Positions 31,930-46,772 of a stretch of DNA of 64,000 nucleotides are shown piece by piece. The stretch lies in NCBI GenBank assembly GCA_036346205.1, contig JARFJB010001965.1, positions 4,419,501-4,483,500 on the forward strand. The letters are read 5' to 3'. The stretch comes from Vesta saturnalis. Taxonomy: Eukaryota > Arthropoda > Insecta > Coleoptera > Lampyridae. Position 1 is the first letter of the stretch; the number at the start of each line of letters is the position of its first letter. The notes below the pieces were generated by a model that ran no database searches, was not told the DNA's origin, and saw only the letters and a list, made by a program, of their open reading frames with translations. The translations under genes and the position numbers were made by a program.

Positions 31930-33242
31930 CAACTGGATCATCTGCCAGATCATGGATTCTAAACACGTGATACTATAGTTGACTTTTGTAAAATACGTCA
32001 CTAGTTCTAATGTGTGATAACGATAAATTCTAATGAAAATCAAAAGAAATCACTATGAATCTATTGGCCTTTGCCTCCAATTCGTAATGTTTTTTTATTT
32101 GCGTGAACTTCTCGGCACTTCACAGATGAAGACCTTTTTCATTAATAAGTCGTTGTTTTTCGTCAACATCAAGAGCAGAGTAGTAAATAAGATACGAGGT
32201 GTCTAACTGAAGAAATAATTTATGTATTTTTCTTACACTGAATTGTTCCAGCAAATATATTTTTTTGAGATTATCTCGCCGTGAATAGTGTGATTGTCTT
32301 CCTCTAAAAGGCTTGATATGCAGCTTTATTAAATTTAAGATGTCGTTGGGTGTTTTAGATGGTGTATTAGCATGTTTCCACGTACATCACAAGGAGGTAA
32401 ACCGGAATCCTTAATAGAGTATTCTTCTAAGCCGACCTCTAGAAATTCTATGCAGGCTCAAAAATGCAGTGTGACATAACGTTTTTTCTGCCCCAGCTAT
32501 TCCAACTTTGTAGTAAAAAGCGACTGAAATGAACCTTCATCGTCGTAATATTCATTGTTACGAGCCCGTATCGGTCTTCTTTGCATTACGTTTTTAATGA
32601 GATGAGACCCGCCAGATAACTATCCTGATAATTTTTTGAAGAGAGTGAAATGAACTTATCAAGAACGATTTGGCGTTTTCCAAAAACGAAAATACTTATA
32701 GCTCTTGTATTTGAAATAATAACACAGCTCCAAAATACAGAAATTACATTTTTTTAAGAGCAAAATATAAAAAATAACAAACATTTTAGATAATCCGTAC
32801 CTCTTTTGCAAGACCAAATTTAAAGCAAAAACAAAGTCAAGGAGATTCGCACCCACGCATCGCTTGTTCGCAAAGTGGATATTCTAATCCACTGACCTTT
32901 CGAGGCTTCACAACGCAAGCATATTGATTCAGAACAACCATCAGCATAATCAACAGTTGCTATCTCATGTTAAAGTTACTATATGAGCAAAATTTTGAAT
33001 ATTGAAACTTACCGACAGTCCGCTTCTGTAGACCTAGCAGGTACATGATTATCTACATGATTTCTATGGGCCGCTCCAACTACTTTCAACTTCTTTATAA
33101 CCTGATATTTTCTTATTGTCCTTTTTCTTTTTGCAGGCCATTCAACTTTAGAATCACAATATCTCTGAATATTTGACATTTTGAAATTTATAGTAACTTT
33201 TTTAAATCTCATAAACGAATACACGTTCTCAGACGACAACAT
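31930..33242 (-). pseudogene. DDE-like transposon protein of the same insect family, copy 2, with an intron
   Basis: Exon 1 (33242-33013) encodes KVEWPAKRKRTIRKYQVI and NHVPARSTEADCR and ends at a consensus donor, GTAAGT (33012-33007). Downstream on the minus strand come LDKFISLSSKNYQDSYL, KDSGLPPCDVRGNML, HIKPFRGRQSHYSRRDNLKK, IHKLFLQLDTSYLIYYSALD, IVISFDFH and LSHIRTSDVFYKSQL. The blocks SHY.R...YL and (F/I)SFD align with the copy at 26.6-27.6 kb, so both are the same superfamily, but they are different members. Stops and frameshifts occur throughout; the C-terminal QNKN and FIPPD blocks are missing. Confidence 0.6.
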
Positions 33243-33249
33243 ATGATCA

Positions 33250-34984
33250 GACTAAAATAATTCTAGTAAAATCTAAACACGTGACGTAATTTTGATGACA
33301 TTGGTTATTTTTGATAAAACTCGCTGGGACATTGGTTGTTTATGAGGATATGCCAACGTAGTTTTTACGCAGAGTGGAATGAACAGCACCGTATTGACAA
33401 AAAATGACATTGGTTGTTTTTGAAAAAAAACCTCAATACCCCTACAATAAAAATGATTTACCTATACTTTGGAAACCAAAAACATATAGATGTCAAATTT
33501 CATTATGTGGTCATACCGACAAATCGATCAGGCAACAGATAAATTAACCAAAGCTTTAAATGTAAATAAAAGAACAATTTAGTAATGAGTTATCTTTATA
33601 TTATTATATGCTTATTGAATTTTTTAGAATTCTTAGTTACTTTTAGTTTTTATAGTTAAGTGTGTGGTAACGGGATATATATCGAGAAAGAAAAACAAAA
33701 CAAAAAATTACTTCTCCACATATTTTAATTTATTTCAATAATTAAAAATATTTAAAATAACAATATAACTAAATCAAAAATTTAGAGCAGGGGACTGTGA
33801 GTAAGAGAGCTTGTACACTTGCCTAGACAAACTGAAACAATATTTCAGCAATTTATTATATTTAATTAAATATTTCAGCAACTCAAATGCAAAGTAAAAA
33901 AAAATCGACACCTATGGAAAATACACCAAGTGTACAAAAATTGGAGATATTTCACTAGATTATAATTTGAATTTCATACTTCTAATATTGTTGTTGTTGT
34001 GAGAGCATTGGGCTTAGGAACTCTAAAAACACACACTCATAATTATTACAGGTGAATATAATTTAATGGTATCTCAAAAAGGCAAAAAGCAATTTCCTTA
34101 AATCATTAAAGCTAAATAAAATTAAAGTTTACATTTAAAGGTGATATACAATTAATTCTGACTATATAACCTCTTTATATAAAAGTATAATCTACAATCT
34201 AGAAAAACGTATATATAAAATAACTTGGAAAAATATTAAATTACCAATTTGAAATATCAATTAAAACTGTCTAGCATAATTTACATAACATGAAAATAAG
34301 ATGGAAATACACAGGTGAAAGTTGTCACTATAATTTTTGATGATAGTAAAAATAAATATAATACTAACGTAGGTATATTGATAAAACAAAACATAAAATT
34401 ATTTCTAAGGAAACTGACACCAAAACATCTATTAGCAAAAATAAAATTTTAATTAATTAAATTTACAGTAGTTTAATAAATTGCGAAGTATGAAACGAGT
34501 TTCTTAATTAGTCAGAAGCAGAAATATATAAAGCGTAAAATTTTTCAAATGCTATTTTATACTGTTAATTCAATTAATAAATTTGTGGTATTTAAATTTT
34601 ATAATGTTCTTATCTTTGGTTTTAATACGATGATCAGTTATTGCGTTAGAAAACCGGCCGCGGTTAGTTTTATTCTATTAGTTGTAGTTTGATGGACGAT
34701 AAAAGTCATAAACCAAATGGTTACCACATATTATTATTTATTATTGAGTCATCAAGTGCTGGTATAAGTTTGATTGTGCGCTGTAAAGACTAATTTCAAT
34801 TTATATGGGTTCATAAACAAAGAAATGGAAGGATTCAAATTTAAACTTCTTGCACGATATCAAAAAGGTAACTAGTCTTTACTATTATTCCAGTTATTAA
34901 ATATAGCGCCGGTCACAAAACTAAACAAACATTGCTAGTATAGTAATTTACAACTATCGATTTGTCGATTACATCAATTATCTT
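33250..34984. other. AT-rich, no recognised gene
   Basis: The motif GACATTGGTTGTTTTTGA or a near variant recurs at about 33297, 33330 and 33405, perhaps a degenerate short repeat. Nothing else recognised. Confidence 0.4.
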
Positions 34985-35642
34985 GTGCATAACACAATAT
35001 CTGGGGTGCAACACCACACGACCTTCCAACGTACAAATGGAAATTAAAAGAAATTAAATGATTCTAATAACGAAAACAGGCAACATTGTAGAAACAAAAA
35101 CAATAATATATGTCTGAATGACGTTAAAACCTTCATGTCAGATAGAGATTAATAGACATATAAATACATGTTAATGAAAAAAAATTTCAAAGCCACCCGC
35201 TTCTATAAAAATATCGATAATACACCTTCAGCAATTTTAATCATATTTATTTAATTTTTGCATTTATTTCGCTTTACATTAAAAAACATTATAAAGAAAA
35301 CGTATGTAAAACTAAATTTTCTTTAAAAAATACGTCTATACTTTTTGATATAAAATTAATACCTATTCAGATAATGAAAAGATTTGAACTAACACTTACA
35401 TTTTACCTTAGGAATTTTTTTGCCACTAAATTACGCGTCATATCAAAAAATTGCATAGAACATAATTAATTCATATGTTTAAAGTCTATATCTAGACATT
35501 TTTATACCTCTGAAATATGCAGCTGTTTTAGAAATACCCCCCTCTCCACAGCAGGATTTCTCCCAAAATATAATTAGCTCTAAGCCAAATGAAAACAAGC
35601 TTAAATACAAAATTTTAAGTACATAGGAATTTTCGTTCTGGA
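34985..35642 (-). repeat. Dispersed repeat family, copy B
   Basis: Reverse-complement counterpart of copy A (11716-12345 plus 13015-13110), but continuous. It starts, like copy A, immediately beside a GT/CA array. Non-coding. It contains TTATAGAAGCGGGTGGCTTTG on the minus strand, which also occurs near 43.49 kb. Confidence 0.65.
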
Positions 35643-35671
35643 GTTATCGTGATTACTAACATACACCCACA

Positions 35672-35930
<259 letters not shown>

Positions 35931-37114
35931 CTTCCACTCATGCCGAAAATAAGAATAAAAACTCAATAGTTACAGCTGATTTTGAAATTTTTACTGATGG
36001 GAGCAAAATTGGTAATAACTTAGGATTGGGTGTAGTAATTTACAAAAATAATATTTTACTAAAATAATTCAAACACAGATTAAAAAACTGTTGTTCTAAT
36101 AATCAAGCAGAAGCGTTAGCGATTTTGAAAGGTTTAGAAAACATTGACATAATCGAGAACATAAGAAGTGAACCCGAAATGTTTTATTTATACAGATAGC
36201 ATGGTAACCTTGCTTTGCTTAAACAATTTTTGGAATCATAGCAACATTATAGAAAAAATTAGACACAAAATTATAGACATGGAAGATTATGGTTGGTCCA
36301 TATGTTTTAAATGGATAGAATCACATACAGGAATAGCTGGTAATGACAGAGCTGATTGCGAAACAAGCAACTGAACTCCCTAAGGAATTTGGAGTTTATT
36401 TCAAAATCAGCAATTCTGAATCAAATTGTATCCCAACGCAACTAGGAATGGCAAAACCAATGGGATAGTAATGTGAAGGGTTTAATTACACCTAGTGTAA
36501 CTAATAGACTAAAAATACAAATTCCATCAAACGAAACACTAACAACGCTAATTAGTGGTAATGGCAAATTAATATCTTATCCATACAGATTTCATCTAAT
36601 TAACAGTCCTACCTGTGCATGTGGCAATGACGGTCAGTCTGTGGATCACATAATATTTGAGTGTACTAAGTTGTCTAGTGCTAAAATATTATTAAGAAAC
36701 AATGTTTATTAGTGAAAGGTGGTGATTGGCCGGCTGTAAAACATGAACTGTTACATGAATTTTTAAAAGCGTTTTATAATTTTGTTAAATCGATTAATTT
36801 TGAGTATTTATAGTAAGTTAATGAACTTTCTGTCATTATATATGTATATTAGTTAGTACCTTGTTTAGTTAAAGTTTATTTCTTTAGTTGAAGAATGTTT
36901 AAAACATTTTCCATTTTGCTGTTATTTTAATACTTCTTTTTTATACATTTTTTTTTGTTTACCTTAGTTATATACTGAATACTACTCCAAACGTACAAAA
37001 TGGTGATAAACATTTAATGTTAATTGTAGTCTAGACTAAATTTGGATTAAAATGCATGTACTGTTACTACAATATGTAATGGAGCATGCTGTAATAAAGA
37101 TATACAAACTAAAA
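35931..37114 (+). pseudogene. I/R1-group non-LTR retrotransposon 3' end: RNase H and zinc-finger tail
   Basis: The RNase H domain is readable in two frames: FEIFTDGSKIGNNLGLGVVI (first Asp), NNQAEALAILKGLE (Glu), LYTDSMVTLLCL (second Asp) and WIESHTGIAGNDRAD (last Asp region). About 36475-36715 gives YRFHLINSPTCACGNDGQS and DHIIFECTKL, the Cys/His C-terminal motif usual after RNase H in I-group elements. A 3' UTR follows to a poly(A) signal (AATAAAG, about 37095) and an A-run that passes into the next CA array at about 37116. It is 5'-truncated at the preceding CA array. Frameshifts and stops make it dead. Confidence 0.8.
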
Positions 37115-37138
37115 AAAACACAAACACACACATATACA

Positions 37139-37204
<66 letters not shown>

Positions 37205-37346
37205 TGCGAACGCGAACACCGACATCGACACCGGAACCGGCACCGACACCGACACAGACACAGCCACAACACAGACACAGCCACAGACACACAGACACAC
37301 AGACACACAGACACACAGACACACCGACACACAGACACACAGACTG
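37115..37346 (+). repeat. CA array grading into (CGACAC)n and (ACACAG)n
   Basis: Starts from the retrotransposon A-tail as AAACACAAACACACAC, becomes pure CA to 37200, then CGACAC, CACAGC and ACACAGAC units to 37344. Confidence 0.95.
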
Positions 37347-38720
37347 TAACGTGCCAATTTCTTGTCTGACGTTACCTTAATTTAAATTTCGAAATTTACA
37401 TTATTATTAATAAGTATATTTACATTACCTTAGTATTATTAAGCATTTCTTTTTTCGTTTAATAATTAAATTTTTATATCGTAATATTTTCTCTTCAGTC
37501 TACATAATTACGAATGCCCCTGTGTATATTTTAGACATCCAATTTCAGTTCTATGCTCAGTGTAAGCTGAGCATTTCCGTATATTATGCCGTGAAGTTCA
37601 GACGTTATCTTTTTTAAGTTTTGCTTCCCTTTTATAAGGTATGTACAGGCGTTTAATTACATTTTCTATATATTATATTTAATAGGGAAATTAGACTAGG
37701 GAATTAGAGTCAGAAACTAGAATAAGAATACAGTTTATCTTCAAGAAAAAGCTTTTATTTTGGTAAATTTACGTATCATTGTATGGCTTGGGTATGACGT
37801 CACGTACAGTTACTTTGTTAAAATGGCTGATTAATGCAATGTCATCTTTATGAACATAAATGGAGATACCTTTGTTTTGCATCAATCACATATGCTGTTA
37901 GACATATACTGCGTTCGTCGTTATAAACAGCTTTCGTCGTCCGAAGCTGCTTTCGTTATACGTTTATATTTCGTTTATTTGTACGTTAACTACAAATGGA
38001 AATTACCTTTACATTATCGTATATAGTATATTATATTGGAATTGGAAATGAAAATTCTCAAGCTACAGTTCGTTTAAGACGAGATTAAAATATTTGTTTT
38101 GTACAAGTAAGTACTTATCCTTTTAGTGCAGTTAAGTAAATAACAAATCAGTTAGTGTTATTTTGATACGGTTAAGAAAAGGAACAGTTAGTCCTGCTCC
38201 TGAAATAAAAACATTTGAGTTCATAACCTATCACAACTGTAATTTGTTGACGTTGGTCAATATACGTTTCATGATTGAATACCTACATGTTGAATAAATT
38301 ACATTTTGAATTCTAAGTATACGTTTATCTACTGTGTTTAATTTAGTACTTTAAGATTGTAATGCAGTACAAGAAGTATGGTTTAGTTATTTTATTCTGA
38401 TATTAATCAGACATTTTGCTTTATTAAATGTACATATAAATACAGATGTGCTTATTCAGATTACCTATTATGTTCTGAGATACAACCTTTCTCAATTTTT
38501 GTTGTATTTTATTAATTAAACCTAGAAATTGAGTGGTGCCCAATTAAACAAATGCTAATACTGATTATATCTATGAAAATATCTCTGCTTTCCTCACACC
38601 TGATGATCGAGTTCTCATATTCAGTAAGTTTTATAAGTTTGTACCTCACTGAGCTAGACCGTGGTGCAATTTACCTTACCTTTCTAATATAACAACACCC
38701 TTTAAAATTTATTTGTTATA
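37347..38720. other. AT-rich, no recognised feature
   Basis: No coding homology seen. A run of CTTTCGTCGT-type motifs near 37915-37950 is the only local oddity. Confidence 0.4.
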
Positions 38721-38721
38721 A

Positions 38722-38826
38722 GACACACAGACACACAGACACACAGACACACACGCACACGCAGACGCAGACACAGACACAGACAAGGCACAGATACAGA
38801 CACAAACACAAACACAACACAAGTGA
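38722..38826 (+). repeat. CA/ACACAG array inside the Harbinger 3' end
   Basis: About 100 bp of ACACAG and ACGCAGAC units. It interrupts or replaces the C-terminal codons of the Harbinger transposase read on the minus strand. Confidence 0.9.
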
Positions 38827-39860
38827 TCTCTTAATTCACAAGCAAATTTGTTATTAGATTTTATATTAAATGGGGTTTGCGATGTACCACCCTCATCCTT
38901 TATTGTGATCTGTGGAACAGACAATTTAACTTCTGTTATTCTTATAAAGTTATCTAGAATGCATGCTGCCTTAATGACTGGTATTGCTGTTTGTTCTTGA
39001 GTAAACATTCTACACTTTTTCGTCTGCAGTTGATACGCGTTTGTCGTTATCTAGAGTTCTTTGAGAATGTGGTCGCAACAATTTTTTTTCAATAGAAACG
39101 GTTCGTCTCCTACAGAGTAAAATGGGAAATCAACGGCGTCGTGTGGCATTGGGTTGGTTAGGGTATACGGAGTTTTTTTTTATCTATTACTTTCCCTAGA
39201 GCACAACTTCGGAAGGCAGCACCGTCACTGTTTCTGCCTGCTTCTCCTACATCAATAGTTATAAAGAGTCCAGTCATCAAGGTCATTAATCCAATTGAAA
39301 AGAAACACCGAGGCAATGCAATTGGGACAGTCCCACAATTCATGGTACCGTTTTGCTATCAATCTCCAATTTTCTTCTGTTGGTACACGCATATACGTGC
39401 ATTGAAGGGCTTGTAAGAGAGCTGTAGCACATTCTCTTACAATTATCCCTGTAGTATTGTTTCCCCTCCTTTTTTAACCAACTACTCAAGTCAGTCATAT
39501 ACAACCCAAGATAGTTCTGCTTCACTATCAAACCATCTTAGTTAGTAAGATAATATTGATTACTTACCTTAATGTTATTAATAATATTTCGGTAGGATTG
39601 ATGTACTCTCTACAATTCGTGTCTTGTTTACTGATCAATAGTTCAACTAAATTTATAAGAGTTTCAAAAGCATGTGGGCTCATCCGATAACAGTTCCGAA
39701 ACTGGGATGGATGGGCTCTGAGTTCGCTGGCACATATATTTGCACCATGTTTTATTAGTTCTGTAAATTCTAGACGAACCCAATAACTTCGTTTCGTTCT
39801 TTTCCTTCTTCTTAAATGCTGCCAGATTAAAACCGTGTCATCGGACTCGTTAGATGACAT
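38827..39860 (-). pseudogene. PIF/Harbinger (HARBI1-like) nuclease relic
   Basis: Exon 1 (39860-39568) encodes SQFRNCYRMSPHAFETLINL and INPTEILLITLR and ends at a clean GTAAGT donor. A later frame reads VRECATALLQALQCTYM and VPTEENWRLIAKRYHELWDC with PNCI, the stretch that normally leads into GAIDGKH. That first catalytic Asp block is deleted. It is followed by FITIDVGEAGRNSDGAAF (second Asp), PFYSVGDEPFLL in broken frame, and VIKAACILDNFIR near 38975 at the C-terminus. The order is that of HARBI1-like nucleases, which act with a separate Myb-like protein; no such partner was found. Confidence 0.8.
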
Positions 39861-39869
39861 GATTTCTAG

Positions 39870-42190
39870 AGACTACTGCGAATATTGTTGCTTCAGTTAT
39901 GAGAGGCGATCAAAATAATATTGCTTGTTGCTCATAGACAGTTGCCAGTTGCGTATTGCATCAATGAACTGCCTTAGACGTAATGGCAGTAAAATTGAAC
40001 ATGCGATTTACGAGCTGATCATCTTGAAACCTGTCACTCGATTTATTCGACTGGCAGTAACAATATCTGCCCACGACTACAAAATAAACAAATATTGTTA
40101 TTATGTTATAATGCCCTGTCGAAATATTTGTACACGTAGCCATTCTTTACGTATCAATCAATTGCTTCTCCTCATATTTAAGCAACGGTATCTAAATCAG
40201 AAATCTTTACTAATGCTAATACTTTGATCATCTTATACAAATATAGATACGGAATCGTTTTAGTGCAAATAAACATTAATAAACACCTTAATAAAGCGCA
40301 CACCACAAATTGAAGAACGGATGAACATAGAAACGAAGGCCTTGCCTTATATAAAAACTAACAAACATAAACTACATGCATAACGTAGAGATATAGATAT
40401 ACACAAAAAAAGAAAATTGTTAGAAAAAGTCATCGAGGTCTTGCGGAAATACAAATAAGCGCAAGCACTATTGTACGACTAGAGTCAAGCTCTGAGCAAA
40501 CGAAAAGAACTAAACATTTCTAAAATAAAAAAGCGTAAGGCTAGTTGAAATGAGGGATAAATATGAATCAAATTAAGAGTTAACAAAAAAATGTATTACA
40601 TTAAGAAAGAACACTGGGAATAATTTACCAAATATATGGAGCACGACCTGTGTTGATCTCCGAAGAAAGTATGGAAATCACAAAAAAAACATTACTAAAG
40701 TTAGATAGAGCGCGTTACAGACGCGTAAGCTCATATCAGATAAGAACACAAACAACCGAATGAACATATTCAAGCATACACGGGCACCGGACACAGATAA
40801 AACATCTAATGAGTTCTGAAATATAGAGACAGGACTTTACAAAAATCGCTTCAAAACTTATTTAATACCATAATGATCACGGCAAAGACATAAGTGGAAT
40901 GGAAGATGCTTCCTGATGGCACACATCTTATGTCTGTTATGTTACATTAGCAAACATTAAGAACTTATGCACACTCAGATTGCAAAAGCCTATTCGCGAT
41001 ATGAGATGATGTCACTCACAGTACAAATATTTTTAATTTAACCATATTTGCGTTTGAAATGCAATGCAATGGGTAGTATTTTTCTTTATTATTCACTTAA
41101 TCAATTTAAAAATTAGGAAAACCAATATAACCCTGATTTTTTAATTCCTGCAGGAAATGTTAGATTGGAATAATCACATTTTCTTCCTTACGACTCCTAC
41201 AAATTGTTAGATAGTAGAATAAATTTCACGTAAGTAGATAGCTTGTTAGAGATTTTGTAGTCTCTAATCAGGACAATCTTAGTGCGCCTGGGTGCATTAG
41301 ATTCTTTAAATAAATTAATATTTGAGACCTTCTACAAAAAATTTTGATGAATAAATATTTAAAATTAAATTATACTTAAAAATGATTTCTACAATCTATG
41401 CCTATGAAAAGATTTTATTCAGACAACTTGTCTAAAACAGAATGATCCTTAAAACAGATCTCTACACTTCTTGCTATAAAGTTGATACTTTAGATAGTAT
41501 TTTACGTTTTAATATTTTCCGTGATAGTATAACTAGCTCAGAGTTAGAACAGTGGCTCGTTCGTCAAAAATAATTCGCTTATGCTAATAAAACAAATGTA
41601 TTTTACTTTCAAATAAATTGAATCGGTTCTTCACTAATTAATAATTATAATGAATTATTGGGCGCCTATAAAAATAATATTAATATAACATGAAAATGAG
41701 TCATATGACCCAGTGAGTGAAAAATCAAGCACTTAAAGTATTTACATAAAAATACATGGGCGAATTAAATATATGTATTTAGACGGTTCTCCAGATTAGT
41801 GCAACTGAAATTAATTATGACAGCACTGACGGGATTTTACACCAATACTGCTATGCTTTTGAAGTAGGCGCAAAAATTTTTATTAAATAGTTACTTGTAT
41901 GTAACAGTTAATGTACACAAAACAATACATAAGGAATCGTTTATTTAGGTACACAGGCTAACCAATTTAAAATCAAAATGATCAATGCTCGAGTGCGAGA
42001 TTAACCAGAATGTAAATAATGCAATTTGCATATTTTAACCTTAAGTACTTCGAAAATGTACGTACATTAGTAATTTATTCCAGTTATTTTTTTTAAACCA
42101 CATAAATGTGAATGAACATTTTCAAGTATTAATAAAAACGGTTAAATAAAAAATCCAGTGGTGTTACATCGATACGAAATAAATTCACAA
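39870..42190. other. No recognised gene
   Basis: Anonymous AT-rich sequence. The stretch 40300-40980 is A-rich on the + strand and might be an old retrotransposon relic, but I found no reliable motif. Confidence 0.4.
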
Positions 42191-43365
<1,175 letters not shown>

Positions 43366-43479
43366 CGAAACTTCGTTGTAAAATGATAAGTGGATTTAAC
43401 GATAGTGAAAAAAGTCGCTTGCAGAACCTTCTATACCTACATATGTATATGTAGGTTTAATTATTTAAATAGGTTTGTA

Positions 43480-43572
43480 TATTTGGTATTTTATAGAAGT
43501 GGGCGGCTTTGATACTTTGTTTGAAGTTAGCATCTATATGTCTATTAACCTCAATCTAACATAACGTTGTAA
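43480..43572 (+). repeat. Dispersed repeat family, partial copy C
   Basis: TTTTATAGAAGTGGGCGGCTTTGA and TATATGTCTATTAACCTC resemble the minus strand of copy B at about 35205-35150. Short and diverged. It again lies within about 120 bp of a CA array. Confidence 0.45.
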
Positions 43573-45023
43573 ATTAGAAGATTGTGTGTTATATCACACC
43601 GGATATTTTACTAATGGTCCTTTATATACCTACAGCTAATTCCAGCATGTCGTGTGTTCAAAACAATGAATGAATAATTTATAGCTAAAAACTATCTTGA
43701 AATATTGCATATTTTAATTTAATTTGCACATCTTAACTGTATTTTGTGAACATGGAATTATATTTAACCTTTTGTCATTTATATCTTACCTGCATAAATT
43801 GCTATGAATGTATTGTCAACACAGTTTTTATTATTGTTTCGCTCACATTTACTAATTTATCGTTAACTATCATAATTAATTATTTCCGTAACTATGTTTA
43901 ACAAAACCAAACTTTATAGGTGGTTTTATTAAAAACACGATTCCTGTTTACTTTCTTTTTATTAGTGATCTATGATTGTTAACAAAACATAAATGATTTT
44001 ATCAAAATTAAAATTTGTGAAAGTTACTTTTCTAAAATTTCTTTAAAACGTTGAGAATAGCAGCAATAACAACGACAAACAAAACAGCATAGTTGTCTTA
44101 ACAAATTAAACATTCTGTTAGTGTCTATACTTTATACGTTTAAATTAATTTAAAATTTAACAGGTTTTGATAGGATTGTCATCACTTCTAGTATGAACAA
44201 TAAAGTACGTATTTTATCAGAAAACTGAGCAAACCTATGGATAAAATTATTGCTTTGAAATGAACATAATTAACGTTTACAGTAACTAAATCAATTTGTC
44301 GTTGTATTTATCTAAAAGTTCTACGTGTAATATTTCAATGAAAGAGAGATAAATGATGAGATAAAAATGTAATTAAGGATTAACCTTTAACATCGAATAA
44401 TATATTTTCCAAAACTTGAATTATACAGTTTTGAAATTATGCATGATTGTAACGATTACGTTTAATTCTTTTCTTTATTATGCGTATATACATGAGGTTA
44501 AAGCAGTACCTTATAGATTAGTATAACTTAACTATTATTGAAATCTCATGAATACACACTTAATACGTTAGACGGTGTAAATGGTCATTAATTTAAATCG
44601 TTACATGAAAATTGGAAAAGAGAAAATATTTCTCCCAATTAAATTATTTGACCTGTTGTATAAAAATGTTAGAATCCAGCTTTCTCTAAAATATAATCCT
44701 ATAATTGGAAGCAGTTTCCATAACCTTTGTTTCTTTAGTATTAGCATAAATAGGTTAATAAAACTTCCAATTTTAAATTTAAAGTGGATTCAATATATTT
44801 GTGAATACAAATAGCTAATTAGCATTAGCTTTTTTTGATTATTGAGACGCACTTTTGCTTCTTATAAGTCGTGTTTAAAGTGAACACTTTCTGATACCGG
44901 TATATTCAGTTTAATTAGAATTTCCATTCCATTTCCATTCGAAAGAAATGTTTGATCCTCTGATCTTTTTCGTTACGATGCAATTGATTAAAACGAATTA
45001 TTACTTATGTATCAAATGCCAAG
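43573..45023. other. AT-rich, no recognised feature
   Basis: No domain or repeat recognised. The open frame 44581-44814 (77 codons) has no identifiable homology. Confidence 0.4.
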
Positions 45024-45025
45024 TA

Positions 45026-46772
45026 CAACGTGATCAATCTCAAGTGTACTGTAGTGGTATGACAAAAATTCCTAGTTGTTAATATTGTTGTGTTTTGCAG
45101 TTGGCTGCTTTGGATTTTTAATGTGGTTTTAGTCGTTTTAGTTTATGTCAGTTTATGTCATATTATACCTGCGTTTTTCACTTTTGTCTATATCAAGACA
45201 AATTATATATTCTGAATTTCAAATTGTGATATCGAATTTAATCGTCATGCCGTTTTCAATCGAACACGACACATTCATTGCTGTGGCTCATTTTCGTAGC
45301 GGCTTCCAAGATGGTAATGGGCAATGGCATTATTCATTGCAAGCATGCATCACTCAATTTACTGTTGAGTTCCCAAATGAAAATATTAGTTACGAAACAT
45401 TTAGTCAACATCGATTGATAGCTTTCATGGAAACTGGTAGTGTTTTAAAACGCAAACTTCTACTACTGTCTCAATAGAGGACACCTTAGCAGATATCCAA
45501 GCAAGGATGAATGCAAGCCCCACTAAATCTTTGCGAAAACTATCTGCACAAACACGTATGAAGAATTTTACCATACAAACATAATTTTACATAAATCATT
45601 TTTAGATGTATCCTATGGAAGTGCCCACACTGCAGTAAAGAAGAATTTACATTTGTACCCGTACCAGGTGTCGGTATTACAACAGTTGCGAGATAGAGAT
45701 TTTCAGCTTAGAGTAAACTACTGTCAATTTTTCAACAATACGATGAACAATGATTTACTGGATGTATCTTTTTTTTCTGATGAAGCTTGGTTTCATCTGT
45801 CCGATTACATAAATAGCCAAAATTATCGTACGTGGTCTGCAGAAAATCCACATGTATTTCGAGAAACTACCTTACACCCTATCAAAGTCGGTGTCTGGAT
45901 AGCAACGTCGCGACAATGAATATTTGGACCAGTATTTTTCGATGGCACAATTACTGCGGCAAGAAACAGGGAAATATTTTTAGAACCATTTATTAATAAT
46001 TTGGATGATCGTGAATTACGAAACGGGTATTTCCAGCATAACTCCGCTCCCCCCCTTACTGCACAGGCTACAATTAATTATTTACGAGACTTCTTTGAAG
46101 ATAGAATCATTAGTGTAAATCGTTGGCCACCGAATTCACCAGACTTGACACCGTTAGACTTTTTTCTTTTTGGTTATTTAAAAAACAAAGTGTTCAGCAG
46201 AAGATTGCATACTCTTCAAGAATTGCGAGATGCTATAACTCATGAAGTTCATAATATTGGTGCCGAAATGTTACAAAATGTATTTGCGAATATGCAACGT
46301 AGGGTGAACTTATGTTTACAATTTAATGGCGGTCATTTTGAACATATGCTGTAAAGCAAAGTGTGATAACTAATGTGTACCTAAGGAGTTAAAAAAAATT
46401 TGTTAAAGACATTGTCATTCCATAAACATGTACTGTAAATCTTATTTAATTATAATGAAATTATAACATTTAAATACTTAAGATTCATTATTTTGTAATG
46501 ATTTAATCCAACATTAAATCATATTTTATTTATTTTGTTGTATTTTATAGGGATGCAGTCTAATCAAATACAAAATAGTCATTATTTAAATTAAGATAAT
46601 ATTTTATAATATGTATAAGTTAATGACCTTCATACAGATTTGAAACTGATCGTAGTTTTTACTCGAACCACGCTCTAGAGTAGCTAGAGCAATACAGCTT
46701 CTTACCAACCTATCAGTGGTACCAACTTAAATATTTTGATCACGTGGTATACACTTGAGATTGATCACTCTG
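45026..46772 (+). mobile_element. mariner-like element with both terminal inverted repeats
   Basis: Left end CAACGTGATCAATCTCAAGT (45026) and right end, reverse complemented, CAGAGTGATCAATCTCAAGT (46772) form TIRs of about 25 bp, each bordered by TA (45024-45025 and 46773-46774), the usual mariner target duplication. The 1.75-kb interior holds one transposase gene on the + strand. Confidence 0.8.
45247..46354 (+). pseudogene. mariner-like transposase with DUF4817-type N-terminus and one intron
   Basis: MPFSIEHDTFIAVAHFRSG, CITQFTVEFPNENISYETF and METGSV give the N-terminal HTH (DUF4817-like). A 50-nt intron is likely at 45556-45605 (GTATGA...TTTTTAG), between LSAQT and VSYGSAHTAVKKNL. The catalytic domain has FFSDEAWFHLSDYINSQNY (first Asp), then YFQHNSAPPLTAQ, where relatives have Q.DGA..H, so the second Asp is Asn, and WPPNSPDLTPLDFFLFGYL (third Asp). 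Open pieces are 45653-45919 and 46001-46354, with one stop (TGA near 45917) and a frameshift near 45475. The long downstream frame ends GGHFEHML, the usual C-terminus. Confidence 0.8.

Noticed and set aside
40300..40980. Possible non-LTR retrotransposon relic
   Set aside because: A-rich with many stops; no reverse transcriptase, endonuclease or RNase H motif could be read.
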